The position numbers and the translations under genes are program-made. Below, in pieces: positions 49,548 through 59,285 of a stretch of 64,000 nt of DNA. The stretch is from Actinoplanes sp. DH11 (GTDB taxonomy: Bacteria > Actinomycetota > Actinomycetes > Mycobacteriales > Micromonosporaceae), in the NCBI RefSeq assembly GCF_020873875.1, contig NZ_JAHWGU010000003.1, forward strand, positions 62,001 to 126,000, written 5' to 3'. The notes beneath the pieces were generated by a model, which was given only the letters and a program-made list of their open reading frames with translations, was not told the origin of the DNA and made no database searches. Every line of letters begins with the position of its first letter. Positions within the stretch are counted from its first letter, which is position 1.

Positions 49548-49577
49548 CAGACAAATGCTGATGACCGCGCCTAGGTT
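49548..49577 (+). promoter_or_regulatory. putative promoter of the six-gene operon
   Basis: CAGACA (49548-49553), an 18-base spacer and TAGGTT (49572-49577) give a weak sigma-70-like promoter. The GTG start of the first gene follows five bases later, so the transcript may be leaderless. No ribosome-binding site precedes that GTG, which supports this reading. Confidence 0.35.
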
Positions 49578-49582
49578 TCCCG

Positions 49583-50506
49583 GTGTGCGAAGTGACGTTC
49601 ACCGGTACGGGGCTGATGCGGCCGGCGATTCCGGCGGGGCCGCCATGGCCGGGACGGCGTGAGGTGGGGGCCGCAGCGGACCCGCAGGCTCTCGCCGACG
49701 TGCTGATCACGCTGGTGGAGCGTGCCGTCGCGCAGGCCCAGCAGATGCCCGCGGCGGTCGGCGCGCTGCTCGCCGAGACCCTCTCCGCCGCGGGGGACAC
49801 GGCCACGGACGCTGTCCAGCTCACCGAGGACCCCATGCGGCGGCTGCGTGAACTCGTCGCGCCACCGGACTGGAACACCCTGCTGCTGTTCGGGATGATG
49901 CGCCTGGTCGAGGCCGATCCCGAGAAGAGGCTGGCGCTGCACGCGGTCCGCGCCGCAGGGGACTGGTCGGCCGGATACCGGCTCACCTTCACCACCGCGG
50001 GGACGACGGCGAGCCTGACGCTTGCCGTGCTGGACGCCCAGGCGCCGCACCGCGGCGTGATCATCGATGTGGCCGGCACGACACCGATCACCTCGTCGCC
50101 GGAGGGGCCGCTGGTCGTGGAGGTGACGCCGGGCGGGGCCGGCCGGTGGCAGATCCCGGTGGGCGGCCCGATCCCCGCCCCGGCCGGAGCCGGGTCCTGC
50201 CGGCTGAAACTGATCCTGCGGCTGGGGCGCGAGGTCCCGGCCCCGGACGGCGTCAGCGTGTCGGTCGGCGATCTGTGGATCTCGGTGGTCCTGCCCTCGG
50301 CGGGGCTTGGCTGGACGGCTACCGCCGGCTTCGGCACCTCCGAGCAGCCGGGGCTGGCGCTGACGGTGGAACCGGAAGCGCTGCTGCCGCCGGACCTCGT
50401 CCGGATCGTCGCGGTCAGCCCGATCCAGGAGAGCTGTACGCCGACCCTGACCCTCCGCGCCGGCGCGCCACCGGAACTGCACCCGGGACACCGGGGAGTG
50501 GTGTGA
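49583..50506 (+). CDS. hypothetical protein, gene 1 of the six-gene operon
   Basis: A 307-residue protein from a GTG with no ribosome-binding site, possibly leaderless. Residues about 25-110 are helical (ALADVLITLVERAVAQAQQM, DWNTLLLFGMMRLVEADPEK). Residues about 120-290 are beta-rich with repeated short strands (YRLTFTTAGTTASLTLAVLD, GVIIDVAGTTP, RLKLILRLGREVP, GDLWISVVLPSAGLGWTATA). The beta part resembles in style the N-terminal region of the next protein. No signal peptide, membrane helix or catalytic motif is visible. One base separates it from gene 2. Function unknown. Confidence 0.75.
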   Translation: MCEVTFTGTGLMRPAIPAGPPWPGRREVGAAADPQALADVLITLVERAVAQAQQMPAAVGALLAETLSAAGDTATDAVQLTEDPMRRLRELVAPPDWNTLLLFGMMRLVEADPEKRLALHAVRAAGDWSAGYRLTFTTAGTTASLTLAVLDAQAPHRGVIIDVAGTTPITSSPEGPLVVEVTPGGAGRWQIPVGGPIPAPAGAGSCRLKLILRLGREVPAPDGVSVSVGDLWISVVLPSAGLGWTATAGFGTSEQPGLALTVEPEALLPPDLVRIVAVSPIQESCTPTLTLRAGAPPELHPGHRGVV

Positions 50507-50507
50507 C

Positions 50508-52541
50508 ATGGGGGAGAACCGGTTCGACATCGAGCCCCGGATCGCCGGCTCCGCAGCGGACGGCGTCGTCACGATCGGCGTCGCCGCCTCGGTGGACCTG
50601 CACCTCGCCGGTTTGCGCCTGGGCGCCGACGGGGTCGGCATCGGCGCCCGGATCAGCTTCACGGCGGACGGGCGACCGGGGCTCACGGTGGAACTCGACG
50701 GCCCGCAGCCGCCCCGGCGGGTGACGGCCGCGCTCACCCTGCCCGGCGCCAGTGGCGGAGGCACCCTGGAGCAGGCCGGTGGCCGATGGCGGATGGCGTT
50801 GCTGGCCTCGCTCGGCGTGGTGACGGTGACCGCGGCGGGTGTGCTGGACACCGACCGGCCACCGGGGCTCATCCTGCTGCTGGGTGGCGAGATCAACCCG
50901 CCGATCCCGCTGCCGTTCGGGCTGCTGCTGATCGGGGTGGGCGGGGTCATCGGCATCAACCGGGCCCCCGACCGCGATCAGGTCAGCGCGGCGGTCAGCT
51001 CCGGCGACCTGTCCCGGCTGCTGTTCCCCCACGACCCGGCGGCCGAGGCGGACCGGCTGCTGCCGGTGCTGGAACGGTGCTTCCCACGCCGGCCCGGATC
51101 CTTCGTGGTCGGTCCGATGGTCAAGGTCGGCTGGGGACCGCAGAACATGGTGTCCGCCACGATCGGCGTGCTGATCGCCGACGACTCGGTCACCGTCGTC
51201 GGCCGGGTCGTGGTCAACCTGCCGTCCCCGGCCCTGCCGCTGATCTGCCTGCAGGCCCTGGTCGTCGGCCGGGTCGATGCCGGTGGGCTGGCCGTCGACG
51301 CCAGCCTGCACGGATCGCGGATCCTGTTCATCGGCATCGAAGGGGACCTGCGGCTGCGCCTGCGCACCGGCCCCGACGCGCTGTTCGCGCTCTCCGTCGG
51401 CGGCTTTCACCCGGCGTTCCCGCCGCCGGCCGGGATGGCCGGGATGCGCCGGGTCGCGATGCGCCTCGACCTGGGTTCGCTGGTCGAGCTGCGGCTGGAG
51501 GCGTACCTCGCCGTCACCACCGGCTCGGTGCAGTTCGGTGCCCGGGTGGACCTCGGTGTCGAACTGGCCATCTTCAGCCTGCGCGGCCACCTGGCCTTCG
51601 ACGCGCTGTTCGTCTTCACGCCGTACTTCCGGTTCGAGGTCTCCTTCGAGGCGTCGGTCAGCGTCCGGGTCGCCGGCATGTCGTTCGCCAGCATCGAACT
51701 CTCCGGGAGACTGTGCGGGCCGGCGCCGTGGCGGATCACCGGGCACGCCAGCATCAGCGTGCTGTTCTTCAGCATCTCCATCGACCTGCCGGAGATCGTC
51801 TGGGGCGAGAAGCCGGACACCCCGCTGCCGGGCGCGCCGGACCCGGTCGCGGTGCTCAGCGCCCAGTTGCGCCGTGCGGATGCATGGGAGGCGACCTCGC
51901 GTGACGTGCCGTCGCTGGCCCGGCTGCGCCCGCACGCCGCGACCGCCGGCGGCGGGGACCCGGATGCCGCGACCGCCGGCGTGCACCCACTGGCCCGCCT
52001 CGGTTTCCGGCAGCATGCCGTGCCGCTGGAACAGGCGCTGAGCCGGATGGACGGCATTCCCCTCGGCACACCCGTGACCCTGCGAATCCGTACCGACCGG
52101 GACCAGCCGATCGCGGCCACCGGCACGGCGCCGTTCGTGCCGCAGCAGTTCTTCGAACGCGGCAGCGAGGCACAGCTGAGCACCACCGGATACGACCACC
52201 TGCCCGGCGGATTCGACCTGACGGTCGACGAGCACCGGCTCGGCGAGTTCGCGGCGCGCGACGATGAGGACTGCGAGTCCGTCGTGATCAAGGGCAGCCA
52301 GGCCTCGCCGGTCACCCGCGTCCGCATCGCCGAGGCCTTCGTCGCCGCCCCCGCCGTCCGGGTGGCCGCGCCGCTCCTCCAGCTCCGTTCCCCGGCCGAG
52401 CTGCGGGTCACCTCCCGCAACCGCCTCGCCGATCTCACCGGCGACGCCGTGGCGCTGCCCGCGGGGGCGGCGTACGCCGCGTTCGAGGCGTCCGCAGCAG
52501 CCGGGGATCTGCAACTTGTCAACGCCTGGGAGCTGACATGA
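50508..52541 (+). CDS. DUF6603-like protein, gene 2 of the six-gene operon
   Basis: A 677-residue protein. The central 400 residues consist of amphipathic beta-strands and hydrophobic turns. The segment NPPIPLPFGLLLIGVGGVIG then INR (about 129-152) is the hallmark I associate with DUF6603 ('gFgF~ltGiGGllgl~R'). Later, SFEASVSVRVAGMSFASIEL and 'RITGHASISVLFFSISIDLP' continue the strand pattern. The last 200 residues differ and are less hydrophobic. No signal peptide. DUF6603 proteins have no known role. The beta-rich hydrophobic core could assemble into a fibre, tube or lipid-contacting surface. The stop overlaps gene 3 by four bases. Confidence 0.8.
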   Translation: MGENRFDIEPRIAGSAADGVVTIGVAASVDLHLAGLRLGADGVGIGARISFTADGRPGLTVELDGPQPPRRVTAALTLPGASGGGTLEQAGGRWRMALLASLGVVTVTAAGVLDTDRPPGLILLLGGEINPPIPLPFGLLLIGVGGVIGINRAPDRDQVSAAVSSGDLSRLLFPHDPAAEADRLLPVLERCFPRRPGSFVVGPMVKVGWGPQNMVSATIGVLIADDSVTVVGRVVVNLPSPALPLICLQALVVGRVDAGGLAVDASLHGSRILFIGIEGDLRLRLRTGPDALFALSVGGFHPAFPPPAGMAGMRRVAMRLDLGSLVELRLEAYLAVTTGSVQFGARVDLGVELAIFSLRGHLAFDALFVFTPYFRFEVSFEASVSVRVAGMSFASIELSGRLCGPAPWRITGHASISVLFFSISIDLPEIVWGEKPDTPLPGAPDPVAVLSAQLRRADAWEATSRDVPSLARLRPHAATAGGGDPDAATAGVHPLARLGFRQHAVPLEQALSRMDGIPLGTPVTLRIRTDRDQPIAATGTAPFVPQQFFERGSEAQLSTTGYDHLPGGFDLTVDEHRLGEFAARDDEDCESVVIKGSQASPVTRVRIAEAFVAAPAVRVAAPLLQLRSPAELRVTSRNRLADLTGDAVALPAGAAYAAFEASAAAGDLQLVNAWELT

Positions 52542-54922
52542 CCCTCCAGTTCGTGGCCTTCTCGCAACGCGGCGCGGGGGCCCGGCCCACCGAACTCCGC
52601 ACCGCCGGCCGCCGCCAGGTGCGGATCTCGGTGAAGGTGCACGCCGAGTACGGCGGCGACGTCCCGGCCCGCGACGACGACCCGGTGGCGGTGCTGCTGT
52701 CGCTGTACGGGCCCGGCGACGTCGTGGGGGTCGACCCGGCCCGGATCATCCGCCGCCTGCCCGGCCCCGGGGTCCCGGCGATGGAACCCAACTATCTGGC
52801 CGGCATCGAATTCGACGACCCGGACCTGCCCTGGTTGTTCGGGTTCGACGTGGACGGCCGGCCGCTGCCCTGGGTGATGCTGGTGGTCCTGCCGGACGAC
52901 GGATCCACGCCGGTCCAGACCCGGGCCGGCGCCCCGAATCCGGTGGTGTCGTGTGCCGGTGCCCGGCTGCCGGATCCCGCCCGGGCCGGGGACTGGGCGC
53001 ACGTGCAGGTGGGTGCGGACGAGGACCGGGCGCGGCAGGTGCTGCGGGCCGCACCGCACGACCGCGACGTGGTCCGGTCCCGGCTGCTCGCCCCGGTCCG
53101 CCTGCGGCCGGAGAGCGGCTACCTCGCCTGCCTGGTACCGGTCTTCGAGGACGGGCGGCTGGCCGGCCTGGGCCGCGACCCGGCCGGCAGTTCCGCGGTG
53201 TGGGACCGGTCCGCAACGGTCACCCTGCCGGTGTACGACCACTGGTCGTTCCGTACCGCACCGGCCGGCGACTTCAGACTGCTCGCCGGCCGGTTGCGCC
53301 GCGCCCCCGACACCGGCGGCGCGCTCGGCCGTCGCTCGGTCGCCGTCGACCCGGTCGCCGCCCGCCTGCAGCCGCCCGGCACCGCACCGCTGTTCGCCGG
53401 CCGGGTCCTGGCCGTGCCGACCGCCCTGGCCCGCCACGACCACGCCGCGGACGACGGGCCCATCCCGGAACTGGCCGCCCGGCTGCGGGAGCTGCTCGAC
53501 AGGACCGCGACCGGGCCGGGCGGCGACCCGGTGGTCGGTCCACCCGTGTACGGGCAGTGGCACGCCGGCTCCGCCCCGCCTCCGGCATGGCTGGACGAGC
53601 TGAACCTCAACCCGGCCGAGCGGATCGGGGCAGGGCTGGGCGCCCAGGTCGTCCAGCGCCACCAGGAGGAGCTGATGGCCGAGGCCTGGACCCAGCTGCA
53701 CACCGTGCAGCAGGCCAATCAGCGCATCGGGTGGGGACAGCTGGGCGCCGTCGTGGCCGATCCGATCCATCGCCGGCTCTCCCAGTTGCCCGGCGAGGAG
53801 GTCATGGCCATCGTGTCTCCGGTCCTGGGCCGGGTCCGCGACGCCGACGGCACCGGGACCGTGCTGGCCGGCCTCGCCGCGGACGGCATTCCGCCGGCGG
53901 TGCTGTCACCCACGTTCGCCAGGGTGGCCGCCCGGGTCAGCCGGACTGCCGCGGCCGGCCGTGTCCCGGTACGTCCGATGGTCACCACAATCATTGCCGG
54001 CATCGCCGACAAGCCCGACACCTCGCACGTTTCCGACAGGGCCGACCTCGCCGCGGGCATGCCGGTGGGGATGTCGGTCCTGTCGGCGCCGGCCGGCCCG
54101 CGCGAGCGGGTACTGGACGCCCTGCGCCCCGACACCGCGTACACGGCGATGTTGTCCTGGGCCAACCCGATCACCGAGGCCGCCGACCGGCTCAGTCAGC
54201 GCACCCCGCTGGACCGCATCCACGCGGAGCCCCGGTTCGGCTCGCCCGCCGTCGAGCGGCTGCGGGCGCTCAACCAGGACTGGGTGCTGGGCGGGGCCGG
54301 CACGCTCACCCCGAACTCGGTGTGCCTGCTGTCCGCCAACCGGCGGTTCGTCGAGGCGTTCCTGGCCGGGGCGAACCACGAGATGGTTCGCGAACTGCGC
54401 TGGCGCGGGTTCCCGGCCGATCCCCGTGCCACCTGCTTCCGCCGCTTCTGGGCCGGCGGGCCGGATCATCCGCCGCTGACCGCCTGGCGCGACCGGCTGG
54501 GTGACAACACCGTCGACGACGTCGACCAGGCCGTTTTGGTGATCAAAGGGGATCTGTTCCGGCGGTATCCGTCGATCATCGTCACCGCCGAGCGGATCCC
54601 CCAGGTCCCGGGCGGGCTCAACACCGCGGCCGAGGTGTTCCGTGGCCGGCTCGATCCGGACGTCACCTATGCCGCTATCGCCATCGCCGCCGACGAGCTG
54701 ACGAAGCCGGGTTGGCACATCAGCCTCACCCTGCCGCCGCAGGAACCGCGATTCGGTTTGCGGGCCACGGACACCGGCACTGCGGAGCCCGACCTGATCT
54801 CCGCGGTGGCGGACCGGCTGGGCACCACCTCCGCGGACGTCGCGGCCACGCTGTACCAGCCGCCCTTCCGGGTGCTGCTGCCCGCCGACGAGTACCTGCT
54901 CGGAGGAGAGGGACGTGCCTGA
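52538..54922 (+). CDS. uncharacterised 794-residue protein, gene 3 of the six-gene operon
   Basis: The protein opens with a beta-rich domain (SVKVHAEYGGDVPA, then ADDDPVAVLL-like segments) and has long helices around 370-420 (QRHQEELMAEAWTQLHTVQQ). Its best-conserved-looking part is near residues 605-685: FLAGANHEMVRELRWRGFPA, TCFRRFW, then AVLVIKGDLFRRYPSIIV. I recall this 'NHEM.REL.WR.fP.d.R.t.fr.fW' pattern from large uncharacterised proteins in actinobacteria, myxobacteria and cyanobacteria, but know of no assigned function. No enzyme motif, signal peptide or membrane helix is visible. It overlaps genes 2 (4 bases) and 4 (8 bases). Confidence 0.78.
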   Translation: MTLQFVAFSQRGAGARPTELRTAGRRQVRISVKVHAEYGGDVPARDDDPVAVLLSLYGPGDVVGVDPARIIRRLPGPGVPAMEPNYLAGIEFDDPDLPWLFGFDVDGRPLPWVMLVVLPDDGSTPVQTRAGAPNPVVSCAGARLPDPARAGDWAHVQVGADEDRARQVLRAAPHDRDVVRSRLLAPVRLRPESGYLACLVPVFEDGRLAGLGRDPAGSSAVWDRSATVTLPVYDHWSFRTAPAGDFRLLAGRLRRAPDTGGALGRRSVAVDPVAARLQPPGTAPLFAGRVLAVPTALARHDHAADDGPIPELAARLRELLDRTATGPGGDPVVGPPVYGQWHAGSAPPPAWLDELNLNPAERIGAGLGAQVVQRHQEELMAEAWTQLHTVQQANQRIGWGQLGAVVADPIHRRLSQLPGEEVMAIVSPVLGRVRDADGTGTVLAGLAADGIPPAVLSPTFARVAARVSRTAAAGRVPVRPMVTTIIAGIADKPDTSHVSDRADLAAGMPVGMSVLSAPAGPRERVLDALRPDTAYTAMLSWANPITEAADRLSQRTPLDRIHAEPRFGSPAVERLRALNQDWVLGGAGTLTPNSVCLLSANRRFVEAFLAGANHEMVRELRWRGFPADPRATCFRRFWAGGPDHPPLTAWRDRLGDNTVDDVDQAVLVIKGDLFRRYPSIIVTAERIPQVPGGLNTAAEVFRGRLDPDVTYAAIAIAADELTKPGWHISLTLPPQEPRFGLRATDTGTAEPDLISAVADRLGTTSADVAATLYQPPFRVLLPADEYLLGGEGRA

Positions 54923-57900
54923 GATTCCGGACGACCTGTGGAACGATCTCGACCCCGCCCTGCCCGTGGCCCTGCTGCCGGTCCGGATCGAGACCCGGTT
55001 CGGGTACCGCTCGCTCGACGGCCCCGGCGCGGTGACCGACGCGCGGCGAATGCCGGTGTTACGGGTGCGCATCTACCCGGACGAGATCTCGGTGGTGCCC
55101 GGCGACATCGGGCTGCGACCCGCCGAGATCGCCGCCGGGCAGGACTTCTGGCGTGACCACGCCGCCGCCGACTCCGCGGAACCGGCGGCCGGCCGGCAGC
55201 ACCGGCGCCACGCCGCCTGGGAGGTGCTCACCCGCCGGGTAGGCGTCGGCCGCGCGTTGCACGTGGCCCGCGCCACCCGCACCGGTCAAGCCCTGCCGGC
55301 AGCGCCCGCGCGTGCCACCGCCCGGCTGCTGCCCGACTCATGGATCGTTCTCGGGTACGCGGGGGAGCAGCTGGCTCTGTCGGCGCACATCACCCGCGCC
55401 GACACCACGGTCCCGGTCGGCCCGGAACCGGACAAGAAGCTGGCCTTCGTGCCGGCGGAGCCGTGGCTGCTGGCCGACGCGGAACTGAGATGGACCGTCG
55501 ACTTCGACGCGGCCTGCGCGCGGGGCCTGGCGACCTGCGTCGACCTGGGCACGGTTGACCCCGACGGAACGGTACGGCCGCCCACGAGCACCCACCTGGA
55601 TCGGCTCGTCGTGCTGGGCATTCGGGCCCCGTCCGCGGGACACGACCCGCTCACCGAGACGGCGCGTCTTACCGAGCTGTTCGAGGACCAGGACGCGCTC
55701 GGCCGGATCGGGTTCCTGCCGGCCGGCACGCCGACCAACAACCACGACGGCGCCCGGTCCGGTTGGACCCGCACGGGCGACGTGTTCGCCGGCTATCGGC
55801 GGCTTTTCCAGCAGCCGGCCGCACCGCCCGCGGAGGGCGCGCTGCGCGGGGTGCCCGCAGCCACCGCGGCCGCGGCACTCAGCACCGCCCTGGGCCTCGA
55901 GCACGCGCTGCTGTCCGGCCTGGAGAACGGCGGCGACCCCGGGCCGGCGCACGCCGCGGCGATGAGCCGTGCCCTGTTCCCGGCCGCCTTCGCCCAGGCT
56001 CCGGCCCTGCTGATCCGGCGCTCCACCGCGGACGGCACCGAGGCACGCTGGGCGCCGCACCGGGACGACACGGAGATCAGGTTCCTCGGCCACCACGCCG
56101 GCGACTACGTGCGCGCACGCGGCCCGCTGCCCACCCTGCGGATCGGCCGTCAGCCGTACGGCGTGCTGCCCGTCCTGCCGCTGGCCGCGTGGATGCCGGA
56201 ACCCGGGGAGGACTCCCTGACCACACTGGTCGATGTGCTGCGCAGGCTCCGGCCGTTCTGGGTCCAGGTGGCCGGGCGGCGCTTCGACACCGTGGACCGC
56301 ATCCTCGGCCAGGGCCCCGTGCCGGACCCGGGCCACTACAAGGTCAGCCGGATCACCGGCGACCCCGCCTCGGTGACCGCGGTCGACGGCTTGACGGCGA
56401 CCATCATCGAAGTCCCGGCGGCCGGTGGGCGGAGCACCGTCGAGGTCCGGCTCGACGACTCCCTCGCCGGGCACACCCACGTGGCCCTGCAGAAGATCTT
56501 CGACAGGGTGGAGCGGACGCATCTGCCGTCGTGGGAGCAGAGCCCCGCCGACGATCTGAATCTCCTGATCGCCGGCAACCCGGCCGAGTACCTCACCGGC
56601 CTGGCCGACGGGCGCCCCACCGAACCACCGCCCCCGCAACTGCTCTATTACCTCGTACGGTCCAGCCTCGCCGAGACCGCTCCACCGCGCGTGCCACCGT
56701 TCCGCCCGCCAGCGCCGGAGACGGTGATCATCCGGGCCGACAGCGTCCTGCGCCGTCACCTGGACGACCTGCAGATCGCCGAACACCCGCTACGGGACGC
56801 CACGGTCGCGGGCGTCCGGGTGCTCGCCGAGGAGGGCCGGGCCGGGCGGATCAGCGCTGCGGTCTACACCCAGCTGGTGGGCGAAGTCCTGGCCACCGCC
56901 GCCAACCGGCTCGACGCGTGGCTCACCTCGATCGCCACCCGCCGGCTGGACCGGATGCGCACAGCCCGGCCGGAGGGCCTCCACCTCGGATACTGGGGCG
57001 TGGTCGTCGACCTGCGGCTTCCCACCGGCCCCGACGGCAGGCCGACGGAACCTGGGCCGCCGGAGTCCGCCCCGGCGCCATGGCAGCCGACGTTGTCCGA
57101 CCGAACCGTGGTGCGGCCCACCCGGACGGTCCGGCCCTGCCACGCGCCGTCGCTGGCGCAGGCCCGCACCGCCGCGGTGCTGCGCGCCGCCGAACTGAAC
57201 CACCGCGGCGCCCGGCAGGGCGATCCGGTCGAGACCGGCACCCTTGCCTCGCTCGACCTGACCTCGCGGCGCGCCCGGACCGCCCGCTACGTGCTGCAGG
57301 CGGTGGCGAACGGGCAACCCCTGGGCGCGGTCCTGGGATCCATGCTGGAACGCCGCCTCGGCGACGCCGGGCTGCACGAATGGGTCGCTGTGCTGCGCAA
57401 GGAATTCCCGCAGCATCAGCCGGCACCCGAACCGGAGCAGCCGGCGCCACCGGACGTGCTCGACGGGCTGGCGGCGTGGCGGGCCTGGACGGCCCGGCCG
57501 GGCGCGATCCGGCAGCTGCGCGCGGACGACACGGGCCTCAGCGGCATCCTCAACGAGCACGACGTCACCGTCCAGGCGATCTCCGACACCGTCGTCGCGG
57601 AAGGGCTGCACCAACTCGTGTCCGGCCGCCATGACCGGGCCGGCGACATCTTCACCGCTCAGGCACAGGGCCTGCCGCTCCCCGCCGACGTGGAGGTCCT
57701 GCGCACCCCGGCAAGCGGGACCATGGTCACCCACCGGCTGCTGCTCACCCTGGACACGACCCCGGACACGCCACCGGAGGCGTCGCGCAACGTCCGGGCC
57801 GGCCTGGCCCCCGGCGTCGAGGCGTGGGCCGGCGGCATCCTCGGTGATCTCGGGAGGGTGCGGGTCCGGGTCAGCGGACATGACGCCGGCGGTCACCCGG

Positions 57901-59285
57901 TCGACGCCCGCCACAGCGTCGCCGACCTGGGCATCGGCGCGCTGGACGTCGTCGTGGAATCGGGCGGACCGTACGTGCTGACCGAACGATTCGGGCAGCT
58001 CGCCGCCGTGGCCCGCGACCTGCGGGTCTTCGACACCGGCGACGGATCCTGGACCCGGCTGCTCGCGATGGCCGCCGCGGCCGCGGTGGTGCTGGCCGCC
58101 GCGCGGCCCGCCGGACCCGCCGACCTGGCCCGGCCGCCGCAGCGCGACGACCCGGCAGCCACGGCACCGGCGCCGCTGCCGGCCGCGGCGCTGCACCCGA
58201 TCGCGGACCATCTCGCTACGGTCCTCGCCGCGCTCAGCGCCGGAGTCGCCGCGGTGGCGGCCGCCTGCGCCCCCGAGATGACCGACGACCGGGCGGTGCC
58301 GCACACCCTGTTCCAGCCGTTCGCGGAAGCGGGGCTGACCGGTGCGTTCCCCGTCGCCGGGACGGCCACGGCCGGCCCGGCCCGCGGCTGTGCCGCCGCG
58401 GCATCCGGAATGCTGGCCGACGTCTCCCGGATCGTCGCCACCGCCGACCCGGAGGCGGCCACCGGAGACTGGACGCAACGGCTGCGGCGTTGCTGCGCGG
58501 CCCCCGCCGGTGCGCAGGCGCTGACCGACGCGGTACGCCGGGTCGGCGGGGACGCCGTGGTGGCCGTCGCCGCAACCCCGGCCGGCCTGGGCACGTACCG
58601 CGTCCCCGAGGCGCAGCTGACCGGCGGTGGCGCGCACGCCCTGCTGGAGCGGTTCGCGGTGGTCCGTGACCGGATCGCCGCCTACGACGACCTGCGCCTG
58701 TTCGTCGAAGCGGGCGGCGGCACGCCCGAGCCGCTGACCGCCGTCCAGCTGCCCTGGCGCGACGGCGACCGCTGGGTCGGCGGCCCGCTGCCTCCGGCCA
58801 ACCGGGGTACCGACCCGTGCGTGCACCTGGTCGTCGCCGGTGCGCCCGCACTCGTCGACCGGTCGACGGTCAGTGCTCTGGTGCTGGACGAGGTCACCGA
58901 GACGCTGCCGACGTTCGCGATGAAGCCCGGGAAGGACGCCATGGACACCGAGGTGGCCGCCACCGACACCGGGGTGGCGCTGCACTACGACGGACCGGAT
59001 GCGCGGCCGCCGCAGAGCGTGCTGCTCGCGGTCTGCCCGAACCTCGCCGAGGGCTGGTCCTGGCAGACCCTGCAGGCCACGATTGCCGAGACCGTCGAAC
59101 TGGCCCGGCTGCGCACGGTGGAACTGGAGGACCTGGCGAAGTCGGAGATCGGCGCGCTGCTGCCGCTGACCAATCTCCGCGACGGCCTGCCCCGGATGGC
59201 CGGTATCAACCTGTCGGACTCCGTCGTCGCCCGCAATCGCGACTGGCTCGCCCAGCTCGGCATCAAGGTGCGGGAGCCGCGATGA
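54915..59285 (+). CDS. uncharacterised giant protein (1456 aa), gene 4 of the six-gene operon
   Basis: The largest protein of the operon. The N-terminus reads LPVALLPVRIETRFGYR then LRVRIYPDEISVVPGDI, a 'lPvRleTrf...lrvRvYPDei' pattern shared by a family of very large bacterial proteins without known function. Around 405-425 lies PTLRIGRQPYGVLPVLPLAA, and the C-terminal 130 residues include LVLDEVTETLPTF, 'GVALHYDGPDARPPQSVLLA' and a helical 'TIAETVELARLRTVELEDL'. Alanine/proline-rich linkers separate modules. No signal peptide, membrane segment or catalytic signature. The size and modularity suggest a structural scaffold. The start has GGAGGAG upstream. Confidence 0.8.
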   Translation: MPEIPDDLWNDLDPALPVALLPVRIETRFGYRSLDGPGAVTDARRMPVLRVRIYPDEISVVPGDIGLRPAEIAAGQDFWRDHAAADSAEPAAGRQHRRHAAWEVLTRRVGVGRALHVARATRTGQALPAAPARATARLLPDSWIVLGYAGEQLALSAHITRADTTVPVGPEPDKKLAFVPAEPWLLADAELRWTVDFDAACARGLATCVDLGTVDPDGTVRPPTSTHLDRLVVLGIRAPSAGHDPLTETARLTELFEDQDALGRIGFLPAGTPTNNHDGARSGWTRTGDVFAGYRRLFQQPAAPPAEGALRGVPAATAAAALSTALGLEHALLSGLENGGDPGPAHAAAMSRALFPAAFAQAPALLIRRSTADGTEARWAPHRDDTEIRFLGHHAGDYVRARGPLPTLRIGRQPYGVLPVLPLAAWMPEPGEDSLTTLVDVLRRLRPFWVQVAGRRFDTVDRILGQGPVPDPGHYKVSRITGDPASVTAVDGLTATIIEVPAAGGRSTVEVRLDDSLAGHTHVALQKIFDRVERTHLPSWEQSPADDLNLLIAGNPAEYLTGLADGRPTEPPPPQLLYYLVRSSLAETAPPRVPPFRPPAPETVIIRADSVLRRHLDDLQIAEHPLRDATVAGVRVLAEEGRAGRISAAVYTQLVGEVLATAANRLDAWLTSIATRRLDRMRTARPEGLHLGYWGVVVDLRLPTGPDGRPTEPGPPESAPAPWQPTLSDRTVVRPTRTVRPCHAPSLAQARTAAVLRAAELNHRGARQGDPVETGTLASLDLTSRRARTARYVLQAVANGQPLGAVLGSMLERRLGDAGLHEWVAVLRKEFPQHQPAPEPEQPAPPDVLDGLAAWRAWTARPGAIRQLRADDTGLSGILNEHDVTVQAISDTVVAEGLHQLVSGRHDRAGDIFTAQAQGLPLPADVEVLRTPASGTMVTHRLLLTLDTTPDTPPEASRNVRAGLAPGVEAWAGGILGDLGRVRVRVSGHDAGGHPVDARHSVADLGIGALDVVVESGGPYVLTERFGQLAAVARDLRVFDTGDGSWTRLLAMAAAAAVVLAAARPAGPADLARPPQRDDPAATAPAPLPAAALHPIADHLATVLAALSAGVAAVAAACAPEMTDDRAVPHTLFQPFAEAGLTGAFPVAGTATAGPARGCAAAASGMLADVSRIVATADPEAATGDWTQRLRRCCAAPAGAQALTDAVRRVGGDAVVAVAATPAGLGTYRVPEAQLTGGGAHALLERFAVVRDRIAAYDDLRLFVEAGGGTPEPLTAVQLPWRDGDRWVGGPLPPANRGTDPCVHLVVAGAPALVDRSTVSALVLDEVTETLPTFAMKPGKDAMDTEVAATDTGVALHYDGPDARPPQSVLLAVCPNLAEGWSWQTLQATIAETVELARLRTVELEDLAKSEIGALLPLTNLRDGLPRMAGINLSDSVVARNRDWLAQLGIKVREPR

